Positions 54,717 through 63,725 of a stretch of 64,000 nt of DNA are shown here, in pieces. The notes below the pieces were generated by a model. It worked only from the letters and a program-made list of their open reading frames with translations, searched no databases and was not told where the DNA came from. The position numbers were made by a program, and so were the translations under genes. The stretch comes from IDS-8 sp035304345 (GTDB lineage Bacteria > Pseudomonadota > Gammaproteobacteria > Steroidobacterales > Woeseiaceae). The DNA lies in contig DATGQE010000050.1 in the NCBI GenBank assembly GCA_035304345.1, positions 123,417-187,416 of the forward strand, given 5' to 3'. Numbering within the stretch: the first letter of the stretch is position 1; every line of letters starts with the position of its first letter.

Positions 54717-55391
54717 TCACTGGTCGTTCGGCAGCGCGCCGTATCGACAGTCGGCGGGCGTTTCCGCGGGCGGGGCGGAGGCGGCGGGGGCCTCGAGCAC
54801 GAGGCGCAGCGCGCGGCGCAGCACCTCGGCGTCGAGCCCGGGCTCCCGGATCGCCCGGATGGCCAGTCCGCCGAGCAGGCAACGGAGCAGGAATGCCCGC
54901 GCCTCGAGGTCGACCACGTCCTCGCCGTCGACCCGGGCACCGTTGCGCCTGGTCTGCTCCAGCCATTCAAGGAGCGCCGCGCCGGTGACGCGGTCGGCTT
55001 CGGCCAGCGCGCGCGCGATGGCCGGATCGCGCGTGGCCTCGGCGGTCATTTCGAGCAGCAGCGCCGGGCTGGGGCAGCAGCTCTCCCCGGTACGCCAGGC
55101 GTCGAACAGGCGCTCGAAGAGCGGCACGAGGTCCGTGTCCGCGTCGAGCGCGGCGATGTCGGCACGCGCGACCTCGAGCTGCCGCTCGATGATCGCGAGG
55201 ATGATGGCGCTCTTGCCGTCGAAGTAGCGGTAGATGAGGCCGGGGCTCATGCCGGCGGTCTCCGCGATCTTCGACATTGTCGCCGCGTGAAAGCCGTGCC
55301 GCACGAAGCACGTCTGCGCGGCGATCAGGATGCGCTCGCGTTGTGCGCGGCTGCGTGCTTCCGGAAGCGGCTCCCGCACCGGCTCAGGCAT
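54717..55391 (-). CDS. TetR-family regulator of the RND pump
   Basis: The 224-residue protein has an N-terminal TetR HTH (RERILIAAQTCFVRHGFHAATMSKIAETAGMSPGLIYRYFDGKSAI) and a helical ligand domain. Its ATG overlaps the RND gene stop in ATGCCTGA, so it is the third gene of the operon. The 18-bp palindrome at 59779 in the operon promoter is the probable binding site. Ligands of such regulators are often the pumped compounds. Confidence 0.92.
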   Translation of the reverse strand: MPEPVREPLPEARSRAQRERILIAAQTCFVRHGFHAATMSKIAETAGMSPGLIYRYFDGKSAIILAIIERQLEVARADIAALDADTDLVPLFERLFDAWRTGESCCPSPALLLEMTAEATRDPAIARALAEADRVTGAALLEWLEQTRRNGARVDGEDVVDLEARAFLLRCLLGGLAIRAIREPGLDAEVLRRALRLVLEAPAASAPPAETPADCRYGALPNDQ

Positions 55392-58300
55392 GCTGCTCTC
55401 CGGCCCGCGGTGCCGTTGCCGCCCGCGTGCGCCGGCCCCTGCCGAACACCCGCCGCACGCCGACGTAGAACAGGGGCGCGAAGAACAGGCCGAGGAACGC
55501 GCCGAAGATCATGCCGCCCAGCACCCCGGTGCCGATGGCCCGCTGGGCACCGGACCCGGCGCCGCTCGCGAGCGCGAGGGGCAGCACACCCATGCCGAAC
55601 GCGAGCGACGTCATGAGGATCGGCCGCAACCGGTCGCGCACCGCCTGCATGGTCGCGTCGATGAGCTCCCGGCCCTGCTCCAGGTAGTCCTGGGCGAAGG
55701 CGGCGATCATGATGGCATTCTTGCTGGTGAGGCCGACGGTCGTGAGCATCGCGACCTGGAAATAGACGTCGCGCTCCAGGCCGCGGAGCGTAGCCGCGAC
55801 GGTGATGCCGAGAATGCCGAGCGGCGCGATCAGCATCACGGCCGTCGGGATGCTCCAGCTCTCGTAGAGCGCGGCAAGGCACAGGAACACGATGAGCACC
55901 GACAGCGTGTACAGGAGCGGGGTCTGGGCGCCGGCGAGCCGCTCCTGGTACGACAGCCCGGTCCACTCGAGGCCGATACCCTCCGGGAGCTGGGCCACGA
56001 TGGCCTCGACCTGCTCCATCGCCTCGCCCGAGCTCACGCCGGGCGCGGCTTCGCCGTTGATCTCCATGGCGGGCACGCCGTTGTAACGCTCGAGGCGCGG
56101 CGAGCCGTATTCCCAGTGCCAGCTCGCGAACGCGGAGAACGGCACCATCTCGCCTTCCCGGTTGCGCACCGACCAGAGATTGAAGTCGCCGGGCACCATG
56201 CGGTACGGCGCGTCCGCGCGCACGTACACGCGCTTCACCCGGCCGCGGTCGATGAAATCGTCGATGTACTGGCCGCCCCAGGCCACCGACAACGTGTTGT
56301 TGATGTCCTCGATCGCGAGCCCGAGCGCGCTCGCCTTGGCGACGTCGATGTCCAGGCGGAATTCCGGCGCGTCTTCCTGGCCGCCCGGGCGCACGTTGAC
56401 CAGCATGGGGTTCTGGGCCGCGGCGCCGAGGAACTGGTTGCGCGCGGCGAGCAGCGCCTCGTGGCCGAGCCCGCCGTTGTCCTGCAGGTAGAAGACGAAC
56501 CCCGCCGACGTGCCGAGCTCCGGCATCGCCGGCGGCGGGAACGCGAACACCATCGCGTCGCGGATCTGGCTAAGCGCGCCCATCGCACGGCCGGCGAGCG
56601 CCTCGATCGACAGCTCGGGCGACGTCCGCTCGCTCCAGTCTTTCAGCTTGACGAACGCCATGGCGTTGTTCTGCCCGCTGCCGCCGAAGCTGAAGCCCTG
56701 CACCGTGAACAGCGAGTCCACGGTCTCCTGCTCCTGCTCGAGGAAATACTGCTCGACCTTGCGGACGGATTCCATCGTGCGCGCCTGGGTCGCGCCGACC
56801 GGCGCCTGCACGATCGTGAACAGCACGCCCTGGTCCTCCGGCGGCAGGAACGAGCTCGGCAGGCGAAAGAACAGCACGCCCATCAGGCCTACCATCACGA
56901 GGAACACGGCCACGAACCGCAGCGGCCGCGACAGCATCCCCTGCACGGCACCCTGGTAGAGGCGCGCGCCGCGATTGTAGTTGCGGTTGAACCAGCCGAA
57001 GAAGCCGCGCGTGCCGTGCTGCTCACCCTTCTTCAGCGGCTTCAGTATCGTGGCGCACAGCGCCGGGGTGAGAATGAGCGCGACCAGCACGGACAACGCC
57101 ATCGCGGAAACGATGGTGGCGGAGAACTGCCGGTAGATGACGCCGGTCGCCCCGCCCAGGAACGCCATGGGCACGAATACCGCTGCCAGCACCATGCCGA
57201 TGGCGACCAGCGCGCCGGTGATCTGGCGCATCGACTTGCGCGTCGCTTCCTCGGGCTCCAGCCCTTCCTCGCTCATGACGCGCTCGACGTTCTCGACGAC
57301 GACGATCGCGTCGTCGACCAGGAGGCCGATCGCGAGCACCATCGCGAACATGGTCAGCATGTTGATGGAGAAACCGAGCGCCCACAGCACCCCCATGGTG
57401 CCCAGCAGCACCACCGGCACGGCGATCGTCGGGATCAGCGTCGCCCGGAAGTTCTGCAGGAACAGGTACATGACCAGGAACACGAGGATGATCGCCTCGA
57501 CCAGCGTTTCGATGACGTTCTCGATCGACACGCGGATGAACGGCGTGGTCTCGAACGGGATGACGGTCGTCAATCCCTGCGGGAAGAAAGGCTCGAGCTG
57601 CTCGAGGCGGGCCTGCACGGCGGCCGCCGTTTCCAGCGCATTCGCACCGGTCGCCAGCATGACGGCGAGCCCGCTCGCGGTCTGGCCGTTGTGGCGGGTG
57701 ATGAACTCGTAGGTTTCGGCGCCGAGCTCCACGCGCGCGACGTCCCCCAGCCTGAGCACGGAGCCGCTCTCGTCGCTGCGCACGACTATGTTGCGGAACT
57801 CCTCGGGGGTCTGCAGGCGGCTCTGCGCCGTGATGGTCGCGTTGATCTCCTGCCCGGGCACGGACGGCGCCGCCCCCAGCGACCCGACCGCGACCTGCTG
57901 GTTCTGCGCGCGCACGGCGGCGATGATGTCCGTCGGCGTGAGGTGGTACACGTCCAGCTTGTGCGGATCGAGCCAGATGCGCATCGCGTACTGGGCGCCG
58001 AAGACCTGCACGTTGCCGACGCCCTGCACGCGGCTGATCGGGTCGACGATGTTGGCGGCGACGTAATCGGCGATGTCGTCGCGCGACATGCTGCCGTCCT
58101 CGGACACGAAGCCGATGACCATGAGGAACCCGGTGTTCGACTTCGTGACGCTCACGCCCTGGCGCTGCACTTCCTGCGGCAGGAGCGGCAGCGCGAGCTG
58201 CACCTTGTTCTGCACCTGGACCTGGGCGATGTCGGGATTGACGTCGTTGTCGAAGGTGAGCGTGACCTGGGCGCTGCCGTTCGAGGAGCTCGTGGACGAC

Positions 58301-58533
58301 ATGTACAGCAGGCCGTCCAGGCCCTTCATGTTCTGCTCGATGATCTGCGTCACCGAGTCCTCGACGACCTGCGCCGATGCACCCGGGTAGCTCGCGTTGA
58401 TCGAGATGGTCGGCGGCGCGATGGAGGGATACATCGACACCGGGAGCTGGGTGATCGCGAGCGCTCCCGCGATCATGATGACGATCGCGATCACCCACGC
58501 GAAGATCGGGCGGCCGATGAAGAATTGGGGCAT
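55384..58533 (-). CDS. RND efflux transporter, AcrB/HAE1 type
   Basis: The 1049-residue protein is a full-length hydrophobe/amphiphile pump. The start FFIGRPIFAWVIAIVIMIAGALAI is typical. Proton-relay aspartates appear in LAIGLLVDDAIVVVENVER, and duplicated porter domains with TFDNDVNPDIAQVQVQNKVQLA are seen. It ends in a basic cytoplasmic tail. It exports drugs or lipids by proton exchange, together with the adaptor encoded just upstream. No outer-membrane channel gene is in the operon, so it must borrow a TolC-like protein. Confidence 0.96.
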   Translation of the reverse strand: MPQFFIGRPIFAWVIAIVIMIAGALAITQLPVSMYPSIAPPTISINASYPGASAQVVEDSVTQIIEQNMKGLDGLLYMSSTSSSNGSAQVTLTFDNDVNPDIAQVQVQNKVQLALPLLPQEVQRQGVSVTKSNTGFLMVIGFVSEDGSMSRDDIADYVAANIVDPISRVQGVGNVQVFGAQYAMRIWLDPHKLDVYHLTPTDIIAAVRAQNQQVAVGSLGAAPSVPGQEINATITAQSRLQTPEEFRNIVVRSDESGSVLRLGDVARVELGAETYEFITRHNGQTASGLAVMLATGANALETAAAVQARLEQLEPFFPQGLTTVIPFETTPFIRVSIENVIETLVEAIILVFLVMYLFLQNFRATLIPTIAVPVVLLGTMGVLWALGFSINMLTMFAMVLAIGLLVDDAIVVVENVERVMSEEGLEPEEATRKSMRQITGALVAIGMVLAAVFVPMAFLGGATGVIYRQFSATIVSAMALSVLVALILTPALCATILKPLKKGEQHGTRGFFGWFNRNYNRGARLYQGAVQGMLSRPLRFVAVFLVMVGLMGVLFFRLPSSFLPPEDQGVLFTIVQAPVGATQARTMESVRKVEQYFLEQEQETVDSLFTVQGFSFGGSGQNNAMAFVKLKDWSERTSPELSIEALAGRAMGALSQIRDAMVFAFPPPAMPELGTSAGFVFYLQDNGGLGHEALLAARNQFLGAAAQNPMLVNVRPGGQEDAPEFRLDIDVAKASALGLAIEDINNTLSVAWGGQYIDDFIDRGRVKRVYVRADAPYRMVPGDFNLWSVRNREGEMVPFSAFASWHWEYGSPRLERYNGVPAMEINGEAAPGVSSGEAMEQVEAIVAQLPEGIGLEWTGLSYQERLAGAQTPLLYTLSVLIVFLCLAALYESWSIPTAVMLIAPLGILGITVAATLRGLERDVYFQVAMLTTVGLTSKNAIMIAAFAQDYLEQGRELIDATMQAVRDRLRPILMTSLAFGMGVLPLALASGAGSGAQRAIGTGVLGGMIFGAFLGLFFAPLFYVGVRRVFGRGRRTRAATAPRAGEQHA

Positions 58534-58542
58534 GGCGAGGGC

Positions 58543-59724
58543 CTACCGGCTGCCGCTTTGCCGGCCGCCGCCGGTCCCGGCCGCCGCCGCGGCCGGTGCG
58601 TCCCCGGGCGGCGCGATGCGGACCTGCATCCCGGGCTGGATCTTCTGCAGGCCGGCGACCACGACGCGGTCGCCGGCGGCGAGCCCGTCCTCGACCAGCC
58701 ACTGGTCACCGATGGTGCGGCTGACCTGCACGAGGCGGCGTTCCACCGTGTTGTCGTCGCCCGTGATCACCATGGCGATCGCGTTGCCCTTCGGATCGCG
58801 CGTGATGCCGCGCTGCGGCACGAGCACCGCATCCTGCACCACGGCCGGGCTGATCACCGCGCGCACGTACATGCCGGGCAGGAGGAGCTGGTCGGGATTC
58901 GGCACCTCCACGCGCAGCGAGAAGCTGCCCGTCGAAGGGTCGACGGTGAGGTCCGCGAACTTGAACGTGCCCCGGTGCGCGTACTCCCGGCCGTTCTCCA
59001 GCAGGATCGTGACCGGCACGTTGTCCACCGTCGCCACCCGGCCTTCGGCCAGCTCGTCGCGCAGCTCGAGGAGCTCGCTCGCCGACTGGGCGAGATCGAC
59101 GTAGATCGGGTCGAACTGCTGCACCGTCGCGAGCGGCTGCGCCTGGTTGGCGGTCACCAGCGCGCCCGGCGTCACGGACGATTTGCCGATGCGGCCACTG
59201 ATCGGCGAGGTGATGCGGGCGTAGCCCAGGCGCACCGCGCTGCTCTCGACCGCCGCCTTGGCCACGCGGACTTCCGCCTCCGCGCGTTGCAGGGTCGCCA
59301 TCGTGTTCTCGTGCTCCTGGCGGCTGATCGCGTTGGAGCGGATGAGCTCCTCGGCACGCTCGGCATTCAGGCGGGCCACCTCGAGCTCCGCTTCCGCGCG
59401 CGCCAGGGCGGCGCGGGCGCTCTCGTAGTCGGCCCGGTACATCGCGTCGTCGAGCTGGTAGAGGGGCTGCCCGGCCTCCACCGTGCTGCCTTCCTCGAAG
59501 AGCTGCTCCCGCACGATGCCGTCCACCTGGGGGCGGACCTCGGCGATGAGGTAGGCGCGCGTGCGGCCCGGCAGCTCCCGGGTCAGGCGGACCGGCCGGG
59601 TCGTCAGGGTCACGACCTCGACCTCGGGCGCGGGCATCTGCATCGGCGGGGGGGCCTCCCCGCAGGCGGCGAGCAGGCCGGCCAGGGCCGGGAGCACGAG
59701 GCACAGGCAGCGTTTCAGCGGCAT
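58543..59724 (-). CDS. RND periplasmic adaptor lipoprotein, AcrA type
   Basis: The 393-residue protein starts MPLKRCLCLVLPALAGLLAACGE, giving a lipobox with Cys21. An ATG at 59793 lies inside the operator palindrome and upstream of the likely transcript start, so it is rejected. Barrel-sandwich, coiled-coil hairpin (YESARAALARAEAELEVARL) and membrane-proximal segments (GITRDPKGNAIAMVI) are present. It couples the RND pump to an outer-membrane channel. The pump gene follows after nine bases. Confidence 0.94.
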   Translation of the reverse strand: MPLKRCLCLVLPALAGLLAACGEAPPPMQMPAPEVEVVTLTTRPVRLTRELPGRTRAYLIAEVRPQVDGIVREQLFEEGSTVEAGQPLYQLDDAMYRADYESARAALARAEAELEVARLNAERAEELIRSNAISRQEHENTMATLQRAEAEVRVAKAAVESSAVRLGYARITSPISGRIGKSSVTPGALVTANQAQPLATVQQFDPIYVDLAQSASELLELRDELAEGRVATVDNVPVTILLENGREYAHRGTFKFADLTVDPSTGSFSLRVEVPNPDQLLLPGMYVRAVISPAVVQDAVLVPQRGITRDPKGNAIAMVITGDDNTVERRLVQVSRTIGDQWLVEDGLAAGDRVVVAGLQKIQPGMQVRIAPPGDAPAAAAAGTGGGRQSGSR

Positions 59725-59778
59725 ACGATCGTCTCGAACAGGGGGCCGCGAGGCAGGCGCGCCGGCGGCGGACGCGCG

Positions 59779-59796
59779 AGAATGAACGTTCATTCT
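59779..59796. promoter_or_regulatory. Perfect 18-bp palindrome: TetR operator in the RND promoter
   Basis: AGAATGAACGTTCATTCT is a perfect palindrome. On the minus strand it lies in the spacer and -10 of TTGACT (59807-59802)-N17-CATTCT (59784-59779), about 55 bp before the adaptor ATG. Length and position are those of a TetR operator. The TetR gene ends the same operon, so feedback control is likely. Confidence 0.75.
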
Positions 59797-59888
59797 TGCG
59801 AAGTCAACCCGTTATTCCGGTTCGATGTATGCGCGCGGCCGCGCGGATTCGGTGGTATGGTCGCGCCGGCGAAGGACAGGAGACGCAG

Positions 59889-60347
59889 GTGCAGGAGTTG
59901 TACTACGAGGATCTCGAGCCCGGACGCGTGTTCCGCGGCCGCGGCCGGCGGCAGGTGGACCGCGACGAGATCAAGGCGTTCGCGCGCGAGTTCGATCCGC
60001 AGCCCTTCCACCTCGACGAGGCCGCCGCGGAGCAGTCGCTCTTCGGCGGTCTCGCCGCCAGCGGCTGGCACACGGCCGCGATCACGATGCAGCTTCTCGT
60101 GACGAGCGAGTTCCGCATCGCGGGCGGACTGGTCGGCCTCGGTGTCGAGAAGCTGCGCTGGCCGCGGCCGACCCGCCCGGGCGACGAGCTCCGGGTCGAG
60201 GTGGAGGTCCTCACGGCCCGCGAATCGAGGTCGCGCCCGGGTTACGGCCTCGTGACGACGAAGACGACGACCTTCAACCAGGAGGGTGCAGCGGTGCAGG
60301 AGGCCGTGAACACCATGATCGTGCCACGCCGGGAGACGAGCCCGTGA
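59889..60347 (+). CDS. MaoC-like (R)-specific enoyl-CoA hydratase domain protein
   Basis: The 152-residue hot-dog-fold protein starts at GTG with AGGAGA upstream. The hydratase-2 motif reads FAREFDPQPFHLDEAAAEQSLFGGLAASGWHTAA, containing the catalytic Asp/His pair. A FNQEGAAVQEAVNTMIV end is typical of MaoC proteins. It hydrates enoyl-CoA or a related thioester. It is divergent from the RND operon, and its stop overlaps the next start in GTGA. Confidence 0.9.
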   Translation: MQELYYEDLEPGRVFRGRGRRQVDRDEIKAFAREFDPQPFHLDEAAAEQSLFGGLAASGWHTAAITMQLLVTSEFRIAGGLVGLGVEKLRWPRPTRPGDELRVEVEVLTARESRSRPGYGLVTTKTTTFNQEGAAVQEAVNTMIVPRRETSP

Positions 60348-60529
60348 AGCTCCTGATCGCGCTGGCGTTCGCCGCGGTGATCTTCAGCCTGGGTTCCGCG
60401 CTGTTCCAGATGACTGCGCGCGAGCGCGACCCGGTGAAGTTCAACCGCGCGCTGGCGTGGCGCGTCGCGTTCTCGATCGTGCTGGTCGTCCTGCTCGTGA
60501 TTGCCTGGCGTTTCGACCTGATGGAATAG
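60344..60529 (+). CDS. DUF2909-like twin-transmembrane small protein
   Basis: The 61-residue protein has two membrane helices (LLIALAFAAVIFSLGSALFQM; FSIVLVVLLVIAWRF) with a short polar link RDPVKFNRALAWRV. This is the pattern of DUF2909 proteins found near cytochrome oxidase genes in gammaproteobacteria. No oxidase is here. The GTG start overlaps the MaoC stop by four bases. Confidence 0.75.
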   Translation: MKLLIALAFAAVIFSLGSALFQMTARERDPVKFNRALAWRVAFSIVLVVLLVIAWRFDLME

Positions 60530-60537
60530 TCGCGGCG

Positions 60538-60963
60538 TTGCAAGAGTTCCTCCTCAAGTGGCTCGCGGTCGCGTTCGCGACACTGCTCGGGAGCAGCCTG
60601 CTGTCCATGATGGCGGTCTTCTCCGGCTCCACCGGTGGCGACCTGGACGCGCTGCTGCACCTGCAGGCCGCCGCGATTCCGCTCGCCGCCGTCGCAGTCG
60701 CGTGGAGCCTGCATGTCATTGCACGGAGCCCCGGGACGGCCGGCGTTTCGCGCAGGCTCTGGGCGGAGCTGCCCGGGTGGCTCGTGTTCGTGGTGGTGGT
60801 GATGCTGTCGCTGGTGCTGGTCGCCGAGCTCGCGTTCGTGCTGGTGTCCCGGTACACGGAAGAGCCCCAGCGCTGGCGCGATCACGTGCCGGTGGCGACC
60901 GCGTTCGCGACCGCCATGGGGCTCGCCGCCTGCTACGCCGCCCGGCGTACCGCTCTCCGCTGA
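60538..60963 (+). CDS. Four-helix membrane protein, unknown
   Basis: The frame gives about 141 residues with four hydrophobic segments (WLAVAFATLLGSSLLSM; LHLQAAAIPLAAVAVAWSLHVIA; WLVFVVVVMLSLVLVAELAFVL; VATAFATAMGLAACYAA). No family is recognised. The start is unsure: TTG at 60538 is the first usable codon after the previous stop, and no ribosome site is clear; an earlier in-frame ATG at 60457 lies inside the preceding gene. It converges on the phospholipase-D-like gene. Confidence 0.6.
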   Translation: MQEFLLKWLAVAFATLLGSSLLSMMAVFSGSTGGDLDALLHLQAAAIPLAAVAVAWSLHVIARSPGTAGVSRRLWAELPGWLVFVVVVMLSLVLVAELAFVLVSRYTEEPQRWRDHVPVATAFATAMGLAACYAARRTALR

Positions 60964-60970
60964 GCTTTTC

Positions 60971-62515
60971 CTACAGCAGCCAGTCGATCGGCAGCCAGGA
61001 GATCGCCCGCACGATGCCGCGCTCCCAGGCCGTCGTGCCGGGCTCCGTGTCGTAACGGACGACCTCGCCTTCGTGCTGCTCCGTCCAGTAGAGGCGACCG
61101 TCGTCCGCCAGGTGCACGCGGTAGGCGGCCTCCGGGACGTCCTCGTCGAAGATCTCGGACAGCCGCGCCGCCAGCACCTCGCTCTCGATGACGAAGCCCA
61201 GCTCCGTGTTGAGGTTGGCGGAGCGCTGGTCGAGGTTGAAGGAGCCGACGAACATCCGCGAGCGGTCGACCGAGATCGTCTTGGCGTGCAGGCTTGACGC
61301 GGAGCTGCCGAAGCGGCCGGCGAGGCGGTGGCCGCGGGAGCCCGGCCTGACGAGCAGCGGCATCTCGAACAGCTCGACACCCGCGGCGAGCAGCGCGTGC
61401 CGCCGCTTGGCGTAACCCGCGTGCACCGCGCGCACGTCCGTCGCTTCGAGGGAGTTCACGAGCACGCGGACTCGCACGCCGCGCGTCGCGATCGACACGA
61501 ACGTGTCCATTCCCGCCGTTCCCGGCACCAGGTACGGCGAGACGAGATCGAGCTCCGCCTGCGGCGGGCCCAGCGCCTCCACCAGCACCTGCGGAAAATG
61601 CGTCTCCGGCGGGGCGAGGCCCAGGCCCTTGGCCGGGTGGTCGCTGATCATCCGGGTCGGCGCCCACACGAGCTCGAGCGTGCCCTCTAGCAGCTCCTCG
61701 AGCAGCCGCGAGCTCCGCACGGCCGCGAGCCATTCGGCCTCCGCCGGCCGCGGCGAGAAGAGCGCCGGCGCGCTCGCCCCGGGCACCGGCGCCAGCAGGC
61801 GGTCGGCCGGGTAGGCGGAATCGCTCTTCCAGTACTCGTCGAACTGCTCGGACACGGAGCCGACCACCGGTCCGACCGCGAGCACGTCGAGGTCGGCGAA
61901 CGCGAGCTCGCCGAGCGGGGCGGCGTCGAAATACTCGTCACCGACGTTGCGGCCGCCGATGATCGTCACCTGGTTGTCCACGGTGAACGACTTGTTGTGC
62001 ATGCGGCGGTTCACGCGGGAGAAATCCGTCACGTACTGCAGCAGGCGCAGGCGCCGCATCGTGAACGGGTTGAACAGCCGGATCTCGATGTTCGGGTGCG
62101 CGTCCAGGGCGGCGAGCAGCGGGTCCAGCCCGCCGGTCCGGTTGTCGTCGAGCAGGAGGCGCACGCGCACGCCGCGCTCGGCCGCGTCGTAGAGCGCGGA
62201 AAAGAGAAGGTGACCCGTCAGGTCGTTGCGCCAGATGTAGTACTGGGCGTCTATCGAGCGCTCCGCGGCCCGTGCGAGCAGCAGGCGGGCGGCGAAGGCG
62301 TCCCGCCCCTCGAGCAGGGGATAGATGCCGGAAGTGCCGGGATGGGCGGCGATGCCGGCCGCCACGGCGCTGCCGAGGCGGGTCCCGGCGGTATCCGTGA
62401 ACGCCGTGGAAACGGTGCGGCCTTCGAGCGACGGCAGGGGACGCAGGCGCCCCGGGACGAAGAGCGCCGCCACCAGCACCACGATCCCCGCCAGGACCCA
62501 GGCGAGCACCTTCAT
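60971..62515 (-). CDS. Phospholipase D superfamily protein (cardiolipin-synthase-like)
   Basis: The 514-residue protein has an N-terminal membrane anchor (VLAWVLAGIVVLVAALFV) and two HKD motifs: His173-Lys175-Asp180 (RMHNKSFTVD) and His410-Lys412-Asp417 (SLHAKTISVD). RNVGDEYF and GSFNLDQRSANLNTELGF follow them, as in the family. Such proteins transfer phosphatidyl groups to make cardiolipin or cleave phosphodiesters. The single N-terminal helix and length resemble ClsC-like proteins. A DoxX gene lies 108 bp upstream on the same strand. Confidence 0.9.
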   Translation of the reverse strand: MKVLAWVLAGIVVLVAALFVPGRLRPLPSLEGRTVSTAFTDTAGTRLGSAVAAGIAAHPGTSGIYPLLEGRDAFAARLLLARAAERSIDAQYYIWRNDLTGHLLFSALYDAAERGVRVRLLLDDNRTGGLDPLLAALDAHPNIEIRLFNPFTMRRLRLLQYVTDFSRVNRRMHNKSFTVDNQVTIIGGRNVGDEYFDAAPLGELAFADLDVLAVGPVVGSVSEQFDEYWKSDSAYPADRLLAPVPGASAPALFSPRPAEAEWLAAVRSSRLLEELLEGTLELVWAPTRMISDHPAKGLGLAPPETHFPQVLVEALGPPQAELDLVSPYLVPGTAGMDTFVSIATRGVRVRVLVNSLEATDVRAVHAGYAKRRHALLAAGVELFEMPLLVRPGSRGHRLAGRFGSSASSLHAKTISVDRSRMFVGSFNLDQRSANLNTELGFVIESEVLAARLSEIFDEDVPEAAYRVHLADDGRLYWTEQHEGEVVRYDTEPGTTAWERGIVRAISWLPIDWLL

Positions 62516-62623
62516 CCCGTCATGGCGGAGTGTGCGTCGAGATCCTGCCCGCTGCGCTGCGCCGGACCCCGGGCCGGAGGGTGACGCGCAGCCGTTTCGT
62601 TTCCACGGCCCGGATCGTCGGGC

Positions 62624-63040
62624 TCAGCGCGCTCGCGCGCCGCGGCCCATGGCCGCATCCACGCTCCACGCGCCGGAGCCCGCGAACACGAAGTACAGGA
62701 AGACGAAGCAGTACAGCACGGCGAGCTCGCCGCCGTTCAGCATCGGCAGCAGCACGCTCCCCTTGCTCGCATGACCGATGAAGTAGGCGAAGGCCATGAA
62801 GCCGCACAGCAGGAACGCCACGGAGCGGGTGAACAGCCCGACGAGGAACAGGATGCCGCCGACCAGCTCGATGATGCCTGCGATTCCCAGCAGGGACGCG
62901 AGCTCCACGGGGGCGCGGTCCCCCGGGAAGCCGAACAGCTTGGACGTGCCGTGGGGCAGCACGAGGTACGCCGTGACGATGCGCAGCACCGCGAGCGCCC
63001 GCGGCCGCCAGGTGTCGAAGAATACAGGGTCGATTGCCAT
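62624..63040 (-). CDS. DoxX-family membrane protein
   Basis: The 138-residue protein has four membrane helices and the DoxX start pattern LAVLRIVTAYLVLPHGTSKLFGFP. GIAGIIELVGGILFLVGLFTRSVAFLLCGFMAFAYF follows. DoxX-like proteins are quinone-linked or redox-related membrane proteins of mostly unknown role. Confidence 0.9.
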   Translation of the reverse strand: MAIDPVFFDTWRPRALAVLRIVTAYLVLPHGTSKLFGFPGDRAPVELASLLGIAGIIELVGGILFLVGLFTRSVAFLLCGFMAFAYFIGHASKGSVLLPMLNGGELAVLYCFVFLYFVFAGSGAWSVDAAMGRGARAR

Positions 63041-63145
63041 ATCCGCTCCCGTTCGTTCTGTCGTTATCGTCGGGGTGAGTCCGGGGCACGGTACCCCGGC
63101 GGTCGTCCGGCGGCAAGGGCCGGCGCACTTTCCCGGACGGGACGG

Positions 63146-63646
63146 CTACTCGATACGCTGCACCTTCATCATCCAGCGGACGCCGTCGACGTGCAGGCGG
63201 TAGCCGCCGAGCGTGCCGCGCACGATGCGGCCGGTGTACGGGCGGCCCGCCGCCAACCGCTTCCGTTCCGGCGCGGCGGTCGTCTCCCGCCACACCTGCC
63301 CGTCTTCCATGCGGAAGGTGCCGAAGCCCCGGGCATCGTAGCTCACGTCCACGATCCGTACCGCGACCTCGCGCTCGCGATTCTCCACGAGCTGCTCGGC
63401 GCCCGGCGCGATGGTTCGCGCCTCGTCCGCTGCCGGGGCCGCAGGATCGCACGGGACGATTTCGGCGAGCGCCTGTTCGAGGCAGCGCACGTAGGCGCCG
63501 GTGTCGTCGCCGTGCCGGGCCCGGCATGCCGCCACCGCGTCCGGGACGGGCGGGTCGGCGGCCCGGACCGGGGCAGTGCCTGGGAGGGCCGTCGCGAGAA
63601 GGGTGATTCCGAGAACGGTGATCGGGGGAACGCTGCCGGCGCGCAT
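63146..63646 (-). CDS. Exported protein, unknown function
   Basis: The 166-residue protein has a signal peptide ending APVRA|ADP and a short motif with two cysteines (VAACRARHGDDTGAYVRCLEQAL), probably a disulfide. A beta-rich C-terminal half follows (VRIVDVSYDARGFGTFRMEDGQVWRE; GYRLHVDGVRWMMKVQRIE). No family is recognised; the GQVW(R/Q)E region recalls small exported proteins of unknown role. Confidence 0.7.
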   Translation of the reverse strand: MRAGSVPPITVLGITLLATALPGTAPVRAADPPVPDAVAACRARHGDDTGAYVRCLEQALAEIVPCDPAAPAADEARTIAPGAEQLVENREREVAVRIVDVSYDARGFGTFRMEDGQVWRETTAAPERKRLAAGRPYTGRIVRGTLGGYRLHVDGVRWMMKVQRIE

Positions 63647-63675
63647 GGATGCAGTGTATCCCAGGTCGTTCGTGC

Positions 63676-63711
63676 AAAAAAAAAGGGGCGGGAAGACAGG
63701 CTTCCCGCCCC
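63676..63711 (-). terminator. Rho-independent terminator of the TonB receptor gene
   Basis: On the minus strand, GGGGCGGGAAG (63711-63701) pairs perfectly with CTTCCCGCCCC (63695-63685) around a five-base loop and is followed by nine T residues (63684-63676). It starts 15 bp after the stop at 63726. This is the clearest intrinsic terminator in the window. Confidence 0.93.
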
Positions 63712-63725
63712 GATGGCTGCGGCCC

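Noticed and set aside
59725..59793. N-terminal extension of the AcrA-like adaptor to the ATG at 59793
   Set aside because: That ATG lies inside the palindromic operator and near the -10; the lipoprotein signal begins at 59724.
55330..60102. Plus-strand open frame of 1590 codons opposite the RND operon
   Set aside because: It is antisense to clear pump, adaptor and TetR genes, is rich in Arg, His and Asp as expected from reverse reading of GC-rich code, and shows no domain.
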